A DNA stretch of 64,000 nt from Drosophila miranda (lineage: Eukaryota; Arthropoda; Insecta; Diptera; Drosophilidae): NCBI RefSeq assembly GCF_003369915.1, contig NW_022881614.1, forward strand, positions 19,260,336 to 19,324,335, read 5' to 3'. The translations under genes were made by a program, and so were the position numbers. The notes below the pieces were generated by a model that was not told where the DNA came from, did no database searches, and saw nothing but the letters and a program-made list of their open reading frames with translations. Positions 35,301-44,376 of the stretch are shown here, in pieces (the first letter of the stretch is position 1; the number at the start of each line of letters is the position of its first letter).

Positions 35301-36573
35301 ATATGTATGTATGTTATTGGCTAGGCCATTTGGCAAGCGACTGATGAACTTTCTTAGAATTCCGATTCGCATTCCTCAATGCCCATATACTTACCATATA
35401 CCCATTCCTATAAATCAAAAGCGAACTGAAAATGCGCTCAACTTAATTGAAGACATCAACAAGGCAATAAAAAATCAATTTTACTTAAGAACAAAACAGA
35501 TTCCCAGATTCGACAGCCGGAGCATCTCGCGACTTGATTTTTTAAACCAAAATATATGTATGTGCCATGTACATAAATGAGAATGAGCATGAGATGTGCT
35601 CCTTTCATGTTGGGGCTGCTGCTGTTGCTGCTGCCAGAAATAGTCGTCACAGCGTCGTGCTGTCTGGGTTTTCATTCAGCTTTTCCATCTTTCAATCGAC
35701 GGGTGCTGCGGAGCCTGCGTACACAAGAATTTCCCATATTTCATCAACAAACAAACAAGTGGCACAATGCGCAAATAAAAAAATTTGCAATTTTAATCAA
35801 ATTATTCAATAGTTTGGTATGCTCTCCTCTTTTTCCGACTTGTAATTGAGACTCTAGAGAACAAGAGTGACAGCAGAGAGAAGAGAGAGAGAGCCCGCAA
35901 ATGAATAAAATATGCAAAGTAAACAATTCTACGAGTATTTGGGGGCCTGTCTGTCCGTCACACGCAGCTGTGTGTGGGGAATGGGAATGAGAATGTAAAT
36001 GTAAATGTAAATGAATGGCCCTCTCTCCTTCGGGCAGCCGCCGAGCCACGAAACCACGAAACTTACATCATAAATAAAGCGAGCCGACAGATTGCAAATA
36101 ATGCAATAAACATTGAAATTGTCTGGCTATTTATAGAGCTGTCCTACGATAAGATCGTCTACAACTGCAATTGCACCTTTGCAGACAGAGCAGACAGAGA
36201 AGGGGTTTACGAGTATTTTTAGCCGCCAGTCGACTGTCAGGCGGTGTCTATTTATAGCGCCCAAGCGATGCCAATCGCTGCAGTTGCATGGGCTGGGGCC
36301 TGGCACCGAGGCTGCCCTTGCCCCTGTCTTTTCTCGCTTTCTGTCCCTGTCCCTGTCTTCCAACACAAGTGGCGGCTCCGTTTCAAGGCTCGGCTTGGCC
36401 CATATCTGAATACCCAGATGGCCAAGAGGGCCTCTCGGCCAATTGAGGTCCCATTTTGCTGGTTGGTTTCTTGATCTACAAGGCAATATAAGTGGGAATC
36501 TATTTATAGTACATTTCCGGTTGGTTCTCGCCTGTTTGCTTATCCACCTCTCGTTTCTGGTTGGCATTTGCAG
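29389..36573. other. Non-coding, probable ITP intron
   Basis: About 7 kb with no recognised exon until the acceptor at 36571-36573. Simple repeats: GTTGTTGTTGTTGCTGTTG (about 30602), TTCTACTTCTACTTCTTCTA (about 31314), CAGCAGCAGCAGCAGCAG (about 32265) and TTCATTCATTCATTCA (about 34565). A block at 31300-31980 is GC-richer with GA repeats (GGAGAGAGAGAGACAGAGGC at 31397) and could hold a promoter, but I see no decisive signal. Confidence 0.4.
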
Positions 36574-36791
36574 ATGTGTTCCCGCAACATAAAGATCTCG
36601 GTGGTGCTGTTTCTCGTCTTGATACCAATCTTCACAGCCTTGCCACACAACCACAATCTGTCGAAGCGCAGCAACTTCTTCGATCTGGAGTGCAAGGGGA
36701 TCTTCAACAAGACCATGTTCTTTCGACTGGATCGCATCTGCGAGGACTGCTATCAGCTGTTCCGCGAGACGAGTATACATCGGTTATGCAA
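36574..36791 (+). CDS. ITP: ITP common coding exon
   Basis: Shared by all three predicted forms: signal peptide, KR cleavage site and the first four cysteines (LEC, RIC, EDC, RLC). It ends ...CGGTTATGCAA|GTAAGTT with two bases of a Lys codon, so each last exon must start with one base completing AAG; all three do. Confidence 0.93.
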
Positions 36792-39032
36792 GTAAGTTAA
36801 CGATCCCAAAATACCACCCATGTACCCATCGTATTATTAACACAACCCTGAAGCAGAGATCTCCCCAAAATAGCGGTCCGATCGATATCGAATGCGATTT
36901 GACTGAAACTGAAAGCATTTCAAGGCGAACGAAATGGAAAATACATTGGAGTCGGATTTCAAAACTGGGGCAGAGACACCCTGACACAGATCAGATGGGA
37001 ATCAGGGCAAAGAATGGTCCTTGGCTTAAAGCCTTGATGCTGATGCTGATTGATCTATTCTAAACATTTTTTTTGGATGCCTTTCGTTTCCGATTCTGTT
37101 CTTTGACTTTCTACATCTGTGGTTCTTGTCTATTCGATGCAGGGCCAATTGTTTCGCCCACGAAACCTTCGGGGACTGCCTCAAGGTGCTGCTGATCGAC
37201 GATGAAGAGATATCGCAGCTGCATCACTCTATGAAAGTTATCAACGGATCGCCCTATTCCTTTCACAAGCCTATATTCAAATAGATTACTTATGTTTCTC
37301 CTTCCTTTCTGTTTCTATTTCTGTTTCCGTTTCTACTTAAATTTCTATTTCCGTTTCTGCATCCGGTTCCGGTTTCGTTTTCCTGCTTTTATTTGACTTG
37401 AGTTTGCTTCAATTACCATTATGTTTTATTATGACTTTCGTGTTTAATTTTAGGAAAGACTGCTTTGATTCAAAATGGTTTGGCGAGTGCCTGAAAGTGC
37501 TGCTCATACCAGAAGAAGAGGTATCGAACTTGCAGCACTTTCTGAGGGTAGTGAACGGTTCGCCCATATCCTTCAACATGACGCCGGGCCAAACATAACT
37601 CTAAGATCCTGAACACCCCCACAGATATCAAGAGCCCGAACAAAAACAAACAAATTTAATTATTTAAAACGCCCAAATTTAATTCGTACTTATTTATTAC
37701 TATAGTCCTTACAGTTTATACTATATGTGTTTTTTTAAAAACGAATTACTTTTATTAATTTATTGAGAACGTTATGCGTTTGTTGTAAGTAACATAAATC
37801 GTAGGGAAACCACCGCATGGAGTTGGAGAGATGTAGAGAAAGTAACGATAGAGAAAGAGAGAAAGAGTGGGTGGGTGGGTGTAAGAGACTCTACCGCCTG
37901 GAATCGAAGTATTTATCGATAAGTATTCCTAGCTTGTTTTATTATTATTATTATAATTAATATTATTGCGTTATGCGTTCTGTATATACAATAAACAAAA
38001 GAAATCCATTGTTTTACATCCATGTAGAGTAGAATTATTATTTGTATTTTTGTATTTTACTGTAAAATCAGCATTTAATTTTACATCTTACACACGATAA
38101 TCCGCGGAAACAAACCCCCCTCCCCCTGAGAGTAAAAGAGAAGGCGCACACCTAACACACCAGACCGAAAGTATTTTGCAAATGTATTACAATTAATTTT
38201 GTAACGATTAAGCCCCTAATTAGAATAAATCAGAGAAGCGAGTGGAAATATACATATGCATATGTATCTATAGATGGGAATCTATATCCGCATATACCCA
38301 ACACTTATCCGCACCCATACTAAACTACTAAACGCTTAGTCTTAACGCTAAAACGCAATTTGTGCAAAACACAAACAAAAAACCTTTGGTAAAAGCACAC
38401 AAAAAAAAATGAAGGAATACATTACAAATGTAGAAAAAAAAAAACGGAACGAAACATGTGAATGTAAAATAAACGAAATCATCATTCGCTGGCTATTGAG
38501 AGAGGAGAGCATCAAAATTGTGATAAATGAGAATTGGAAATGCGAAGCAGACCAGCCAGAAATCCCAGAACCAAACAGAAATCACAACCAGAACCAGAAA
38601 GAGAGCGGAACTGAGAACGAGAGAGACCATAGTCGGAGACGGCAAACTACGCGCGCGTCTTACACGCGACTAAAAACGCTCGCTTACCGTTTTTGTTTTG
38701 GTACGTTTTTATTTTGTTTTCAATTAACTTTTGTTAATTTTTTGTTTTTGAGTTGTCGCCGTTTTGCATTTTTTTACATTTTCATATGCATACATCGGTT
38801 TGACGAAAGTTGACAATTTTGACTTTTGAATTTTGGCTCACATTTTTTGAGCGTGTCCAAAAATTCCCTTAAAATACCATCCATATCCGATATCTAATAT
38901 GTCCACTGCTCTTTCCGGAACAGGCAAGAATGCTTCGGATCGCCCTTCTTCAACGCCTGCATAGAGGCTCTTCAGCTGCACGAGGAAATGGACAAGTATA
39001 ACGAATGGCGCGATACCCTTGGCCGAAAGTAA
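36574..39032 (+). CDS. ITP: Ion transport peptide precursor (amidated ITP form)
   Basis: Exons 36574-36791 and 38924-39032 join in frame (327 bases, 108 residues plus stop). The product belongs to the crustacean hyperglycaemic hormone/ITP family, secreted peptides from neuroendocrine cells that control water and ion balance. Residues 1-23 form a signal peptide (MCSRNIKISVVLFLVLIP...). A KR dibasic site before SNFFDLECKG releases the mature peptide. Six cysteines (four in exon 1, two in the last exon) make the family's three disulphides. The last exon ends TLGRK, giving a C-terminal amide after processing. The ATG follows a CAG acceptor directly, so untranslated leader exons lie upstream. Two further last exons lie in the intron (37143, 37454). 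Confidence 0.95.
37143..37284 (+). CDS. ITP: ITP alternative last exon A (ITP-like, non-amidated)
   Basis: Acceptor GATGCAG|G. It adds 46 residues, with cysteines in ANCFAHETFGDC and the end ...HKPIFK, then TAG. There is no Gly-basic amidation signal, so this is an ITP-like (ITPL) form of 119 residues. It resembles exon B closely (CLKVLLI..EE and NGSP shared), which points to an exon duplication. Confidence 0.88.
37454..37598 (+). CDS. ITP: ITP alternative last exon B (ITP-like, non-amidated)
   Basis: Acceptor TTTTAG|G. It adds 47 residues with KDCFDSKWFGEC and the ending ...MTPGQT, then TAA. Full form 120 residues, not amidated. A poly(A) signal at 37990 would serve this transcript. Confidence 0.88.
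37990..37995 (+). terminator. ITP: Poly(A) signal, ITP-like transcripts
   Basis: AATAAA in ATACAATAAACAAAAG, about 390 bases after the stop of exon B. Confidence 0.45.
38924..39032 (+). CDS. ITP: ITP last exon C (amidated ITP)
   Basis: Acceptor GGAACAG|G. Encodes QECFGSPFFNACIEALQLHE and onward to TLGRK, then TAA. The GRK tail is the amidation and cleavage signal. Its poly(A) signal is at 39878. Confidence 0.93.
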
Positions 39033-39883
39033 ACGGGCTCTGGCACTGGCTTTGGCACTGGCACAAGCAGCTACTTAATTCTATAACCTAATCATACTAT
39101 GTACTACTACTATACATCTAGCCACGAAAGTGGCAGAACCAGAATACGATACGGCACGAAACAATGGCATCAAGGAAACAAACGATCAAACGACCCGAGA
39201 AGATGACGAGCAATGTCTAAAAACTTGAAATACCTATCGATTAAGCGATAGGAACAAAACAAAACCAAACAGAAATGTTGCAAAAAATATTAACTAAATA
39301 TAACTACGACTATGAATACATATATATTGTATGCATGTGGCGGAGAGTAGAAATTCGAATTCGTTTTGTTTTTCTTTTTTTGGTTCTGGCCGATCCAGCC
39401 ATCGATTCATCGATCCGTACAACAGTCTCGTGGAGCCTTGAGTTTAGTTATTAGAGTATTATGATAGTTTCTTTTAGTTCTTCCATAGAAAAACCAGCAA
39501 AGCAAACGAACAAGTGAACAAACGAACAAGAATCAAAATGTCTGATGTAAATAAATTATTTGTCTTCTTTTTAAATAATTATATGCGTATGCACTTATTT
39601 ATAATGCTTATATATTTTATACATTTCCTTCACTTGGTAAGCTTAAGTTATTAACCTGTTACGGCAATGAGTTTTACGTTCTACCACCACGCGACAAACC
39701 TATACAATAGTAGACACTTTGTAAGAGTACCAGCAATCCCCAGAGAATCCACGCAATAGAATCTTAAAATTCAAATCAAATCCACTACACGACATAATTC
39801 GATGCGATTAAGCCTACCATTGCATATGCATAACTATTAATTAATTTAAACTTGTTTGGATCTAGTCGTAAAATATAAATAAA
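39033..39883 (+). other. ITP: ITP 3' UTR with poly(A) signal at 39878-39883
   Basis: AT-rich non-coding sequence after the amidated-ITP stop, ending at AATAAAG. No other gene recognised. Confidence 0.6.
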
Positions 39884-39934
39884 GATTATATATTTCAAGA
39901 GGAGTCGGAGGTGATTTTACTTGCGGTGCAAAAC

Positions 39935-39940
39935 TTTATT
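39935..39940 (-). terminator. Nurf-38: Candidate Nurf-38 poly(A) signal
   Basis: AATAAA on the minus strand, about 390 bases after the Nurf-38 stop and only about 50 bases from the opposite-strand ITP signal. Confidence 0.45.
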
Positions 39941-40332
39941 ATAAATTCAATATCATTCAAAATCAACATTTCAAGTGACAAAAAATCTCCATTAGTATCA
40001 AGCTGCAGCATCACTTGAGGTGAATGAAATGCCATGTGTCGACTGCAAGAACAAGAGGAATATGAGTTTAACGATATTTATTTCATATTTATAGGCATAT
40101 ATACAAGAGTTGAAAAGAATAAAGCAAAGCCGATTACATGTAGGTACATATTAGGATTATTTACAGTGGGAGAGTTGTGGTTTTTTGGAATTTGTGATAG
40201 TTTAGTAGCAAATTAAAGCATGCGGGTTGGGTTGGACTTTTGTGACCAATTTGTGTGCATTTTGTTGCTTAGGCGAGGATTGTTCGAATCGGGATAATGC
40301 GGGGAGACGCTGACAGCGGTTATAATTTTGAT

Positions 40333-41865
40333 TTAACATAGTAAACCTGTGTCGAGCACTTCCTCAACCTGGCCACCCTCTGGCGCCTCGGCAAACAGTT
40401 TGTCAGCTTCGTCTTTTCGGATGACGAATTCGGAATTGTGTAATGTTGGTTCGGTAATGTTGGTGCTGCAATCACAAAATCGGTCATTATCGGGAGATAA
40501 CTTCATGGTGCACTCATAGATAGCACAAAACTCACCAAGAGATTGAGTGGTCGCCCACACTGCTCTGGTTGATCAGAGTCTGCCAGAACTTGTGGGTCTC
40601 GGCAATGATCGATGTCGCGAAATCGGCGTTCTTCGCATCTCCGTTGAAAGCAAACTGGTTCTCTGGCTTGCCATCGGGGATTTTGTAAATCTATCAGGTT
40701 GGGAGTACACCAGGTTAGTAAGAACACGAAGATGTACCCGCTGATGGGTCCTACCTTGAACCACTCAAGAGTGGCACGCAGCAAGCCTGGGAAGTACTGA
40801 TCCACATCGGAAATATCGTTGACCTTCGAAGCCAGCGGCTCGTTCACATCAATGGCGATGATTTTCCAGTCAGTTTCGCCCTCATCGATGAGAGCAATGG
40901 TGCCCAGGACCTTGACCTGCATATCGCTTGGCCACGCGATAGCCAATTTCAATTACATCAACGGGATCGTTGTCACCCTTGCAGCCGGTCGAGGGCTCAA
41001 TGTGGTCGGGGTTTTCCCAAGTCTGCGGCAGGGCTGCGTAGTTCCAAATGTAGCCCTTGTGGGGGAAGCAGTTGGCCACGAAGCGCAGCTTGCCCTTCTT
41101 GATGTCCTGCTTAATGGGGTTCATTGGCGTCTTCAGGCTGATCTATATTGTTGGACACGCAATCGTTGAATTATGTCTAGCCAAGATTTGTCTTTGCTTA
41201 CCTCCATCTTGGCGTTAGTCCAACGTGGATCCTCCACCACCATGTTGTAGATGGTCTTCTCCTCATTGGCGTACAATGGAATGTCGTGCATCGGTGAGAT
41301 GACATTGCCGCATTTATTTTCTGTTAAAAGCATAATAAATTATACCTATTAACAATGACCCACGGGACACGCAATCCTCCAAAGTTGATTGATAGCCCCT
41401 GTCTGAGGTGGCATCCAGACAAAGTTCACACCCATAACTTTCCGTAACAAATTTCATCCTCCAATTTAATTTCCCCAAATTCTGATATGAGCGTATATGT
41501 ATATGTATGCAAACTGATAAGTTTAAACTAAAGCCGAATCTAGGTATTCCCCTTTTTCCGTGCAGCGGCGGCAGCGCTGCCAACAGCTCTTTACTGATAA
41601 AGCTATGCGTTAAATAACCAGAGTCCGGATTGACTTGTTACATAACGGCCTATATGTGGCTATGATTCTACGTTATCCGTAGTTTATGACTGATCTTCTT
41701 TTCTCGCACAGATGTCCAGCGATGGCACCGTCTGGGAATCGCCACCGGGTCACTTTGACCGGCCATAGTTCACACACATAGAACACATTTTTCGTACTCA
41801 CTGAAATAAAGGCTGTAGCTGGGCGAGTTCTTGGCCCCCTTCTCAGCGGTATCGTACTTGGACAT
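40333..41865 (-). CDS. Nurf-38: Inorganic pyrophosphatase / NURF 38-kDa subunit (5-base deletion in exon 3)
   Basis: Exons on the minus strand: 41865-41802, 41320-41202, 41142-40755, 40690-40536 and 40465-40333. It hydrolyses pyrophosphate and is the small subunit of the NURF chromatin remodeller. The active-site motif [12 protein letters not shown] is in exon 3, and [17 protein letters not shown] and HKGYIWNY are all visible. Splice junctions are in frame, but in exon 3 after IGYRVAK the conserved RGD step is missing. The sequence reads AAGCGATATG where about five more bases (one Arg-Gly step) are expected, shifting the frame at about 40925. With five bases restored the coding length is 864 (287 residues), close to the fly protein. 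The short form starts at MSKYD; the longer mitochondrial form is broken by a LINE (see 41866-43176). Confidence 0.92.
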
Positions 41866-41974
41866 GTCGACTTTTAGCGTTGGCAGACTATTTAATTGAA
41901 TATTCCTTCGGGGCACTGCACCAGTAGATTTTGCTGACGTTTGGAGAATGTTGTGAAGGCGGCCGACCACTACA

Positions 41975-41984
41975 CGTGAATTTC
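41975..41984 (+). repeat. Target-site duplication of the Nurf-38 LINE, left copy
   Basis: CGTGAATTTC, repeated at 43151-43160 on the other side of the LINE fragment. Confidence 0.75.
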
Positions 41985-43150
41985 GTTTTTTTTTTTTTTT
42001 TAGCGTTTATTTATTGTCATATTTCATATTACAGTAGCACAGCTTCTGCTTAGGTATATAGTGTTACATGAGTGACAAGTTCTAGCTTACTTTATCTTAT
42101 GTGTGTAATTTTACTCTGCGCTTTAAGCTTATCAGGGTGCTAGTCTTTTGGTTACTATTATATTAGAGATCTTATCTTTAGTTTAGGTTATGTTATAGTT
42201 AATATCTAGTGGTTTGGTGTTTTCCAGGAAAAAATGGTTAAGTTAAAAACCTGGATTAAGTTTACTTTTGATTTGGTTTAGATCTTATGGGCTAATTTAC
42301 GTGCTAAGCTTATTCTATTCTTATTTTACTGGGTAAAGGTGGGTGGAGTGGAGGGGTGTATTTACAGTTGGTCGGGGAGTGGCTTATTGACTGATATTGA
42401 ATATCAGACCGTCGGCGTGTCTTAGGGATCCATGTCTTCTGTGGTGGAAGATGAGGTTTTCGTCTTCGTCGTAGATAATACCCATTTCCATTAGATGGGT
42501 TAAATGATGGGTGGTAAGGAACTCAGTGGGGTAGTTTGCGGGTATTTCCGTTTGAATCATATTGTCTCTTTCGACCAGCTTTTCCAGTATTTGGAACATG
42601 AGTCTGTCTATCCTTGTTGTTTTTGTTAATGTATAGAGTCGCTTGTTCGATATGTAGTGGCCCGTCAATGCATCTCTGCTTTGAGTGCCGATTGACTTGC
42701 GAAGTATTTTTCTTTCGAACCGGCGCAGCTCTTCCATCTCGATAGATTTTATGTTCATCCACGCTACATAGCCGTACATAAGAACTGGTTGTATTAGTTT
42801 TTTGTAGGCTAGAGCGCAGATTCCGGTGATGTGACTGATATTCCCTTGATTGGAGGATATTGGCTTGTATATGTGTTGGATCTTGTGGATCATTGCACAT
42901 GCTTTCCTTCGGGCATTTGCTGTGTGTATCTTGAAGTTGAGCTTTTCGTCGTAGACAACGCCGAGGTACTTGAACTGCTTTTCGTATTTGATTGCCAGTC
43001 TATCGTAGATGAACAGACTGGGCTGAAATCTTCTCGCATTCCTGTACAGGTAGCCCAATTGTGGGCCCTTAAGGATTGAGCTGGTGCATTTGCTTGCGTT
43101 GAGCTTGAGATGCCATTTGGTGAAGTAGTGGCACAGTATGTTCAAGTACC
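41985..43150 (-). mobile_element. 5'-truncated poly(A) LINE (Jockey-like) in Nurf-38
   Basis: Minus orientation: a run of 16 T from 41986 on the plus strand is the poly(A) tail. The element extends to 43150, where it is truncated inside its reverse transcriptase. CGTGAATTTC flanks it on both sides. The 3' UTR occupies about 42001-42383. Confidence 0.85.
42384..43145 (-). pseudogene. C-terminal end of LINE reverse transcriptase protein
   Basis: 253 codons without a break. They begin in the RT thumb (TKWHLKLNASKCTSSIL, then FKYLGVVYDEKL) and continue through the post-RT region (RRFERKILRKS...) to a stop. It lacks the endonuclease and RT catalytic core, so it is a dead 3' fragment. Residue pattern and poly(A) tail suggest the Jockey superfamily. 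Confidence 0.8.
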
Positions 43151-43160
43151 CGTGAATTTC
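43151..43160 (+). repeat. Target-site duplication of the Nurf-38 LINE, right copy
   Basis: CGTGAATTTC, matching 41975-41984; this copy belongs to the original Nurf-38 coding sequence. Confidence 0.75.
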
Positions 43161-43225
43161 TTGTAAGTGCCAACATTTTATACCATTGCAGCCCTGCTCT
43201 TATCTTTAAAATATACCGCCCCACC

Positions 43226-43289
43226 CTCAGAAATATATCAAAATATACCGTCTCATTTTAAAAATATACCGTAAATATACTGACGAATT
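43226..43289 (+). repeat. Left terminal inverted repeat
   Basis: 64 bp, reverse complement of 44091-44154 with one mismatch (T/G in the ACCGTCTCATT step). Confidence 0.85.
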
Positions 43290-44090
43290 AAAGTTATATT
43301 ATACATATTCCTTGTTTTTGATATTCCGTGCAATATAACTAACTAAATAGAACAATTAGCCATGCCCACATAATTAAATCCGATTAATTAGCCTATTTTC
43401 TAATTGACTGATTTATCAAAATATCAGAATATTGCAATATATCGTCTTCGTTTGTTTTGTTTGCCCATTTTCGCTAAAACCTTTTTTTTTTTGTTTGACC
43501 TATTTCGCTATAAAATTTTTTCACGCAAAATCCAATAAAAGCAAGTTTTAAGAATAAGCCAGTTAAGTAGAAAATTGATTCATCAATCGTATAAAACTAT
43601 GTGGGCATGGCTAAATATTCTTTCTAGTTAGTAATATTCGACGCAACATCAAAATTGAGCAATATGGTTTCCAATCCTTGACGGAGAACGATTAACCAAT
43701 TATAAGACAAGGGGGTATTCCAATATACAACCGAAAAAAAAATTCAAATTTAATAACTTTAGCGCAGTTCAGGTGAAAGATATAGTGGTTTTTTTTTAAG
43801 TTCAGAGAAAAGATGGCATGAATACAATCGTTAATATTTTCCGTCCTCTGAACTATTTTAATAGACGGGGCTTAAGTGGGCTAAGTTCGGTTTTTTTTTT
43901 ATCATACGAGACGCTATATTGTTCTTGAGGAGCAAAAACAGCAATCGCCGTAGCAAGAAAACAAGTCAAAACAAACCGGCCAAGTAGAAAATTGAATCAT
44001 TAATCGGATAAAATTATGTGGGCAGGACTGAAAGATCTAGATAGCTGGTAATATTCCACGGAATATTAAAATTGAGGAATATAGAACTTG

Positions 44091-44154
44091 AATTCGTCAG
44101 TATATTTACGGTATATTTTTAAAATGCGACGGTATATTTTGATATATTTCTGAG
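44091..44154 (-). repeat. Right terminal inverted repeat
   Basis: Partner of 43226-43289; it contains two GGTATATTTT steps. Confidence 0.85.
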
Positions 44155-44376
44155 TGTCGGTCTCATATTGTCGTCGTGTTTCCTCGTGTTGGGGAAAATA
44201 TTAAATAAAAGTGTTTTTGGAGGTTTTCTTTGGCGTTGTGTGCCTAAACTCAAGCTGTGGCGTGGTCCGCATCTGAAAAAACCTAAGTTCACATCCCATA
44301 CGACACAGCTTTGCTTCTTTTCGGTTCGCAAATCGAAGACCTTGGCAACAAGTAAATTTCCCCTCTTTCCGACAAA

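Larger units (their letters stand above)
41866..43176 (-). pseudogene. Nurf-38: Nurf-38 mitochondrial presequence, split by a LINE
   Basis: Upstream of MSKYD the frame stays open to 41984. With the LINE and one 10-bp duplication removed, it continues to an ATG at 43176-43174. The resulting 45-residue extension begins MLALTRNSRVVVGRLHN, has many Arg/Ser/Thr and, except for its final Asp, no acidic residues, as expected of a mitochondrial targeting sequence. As written, translation from 43176 would run into LINE sequence and stop after about 30 codons. The extension's existence in relatives is recalled, not checked. Confidence 0.6.
43226..44154. mobile_element. Non-autonomous inverted-repeat element
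   Basis: Terminal inverted repeats of 64 bp (43226-43289 and 44091-44154) differ at one position; they start CTCAGAAATATATC and end GACGAATT. Inside, a motif around GAAAATTGATTCATCAATC occurs at about 43570 and again at about 43990, and in inverted form at about 43360, giving a fold-back structure. There is no transposase frame. A diverged second copy lies at 56520-57242. No clear target-site duplication; family not identified. Confidence 0.7.
43177..44376. promoter_or_regulatory. Divergent promoter region of Nurf-38 and Znf598
   Basis: The two genes point away from each other. Nearly all of the space is filled by the inverted-repeat element 43226-44154. Without it the gap would be roughly 270 bases including leaders. 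No TATA box is evident on either side. Confidence 0.5.

Noticed and set aside
35577-35849. 90-codon frame with a Leu-rich signal-like start
   Set aside because: The hydrophobic start derives from a GCTGCTGCTGTTGCTGCTGC run; the remainder looks random and there is no promoter or poly(A) pairing.
38409-38813. 134-codon frame between ITP exons B and C
   Set aside because: AT-rich, Lys/Asn then Phe-rich translation typical of chance frames in introns.
40270-40300. GTTCGAATC resembling a tRNA B box
   Set aside because: No matching A box or foldable tRNA arms around it.
41968-41970. GTG as start of Nurf-38
   Set aside because: A GTG start is not expected for this nuclear fly gene; the frame simply continues upstream and is cut by the LINE, with ATG at 43176 or 41865 as the real candidates.
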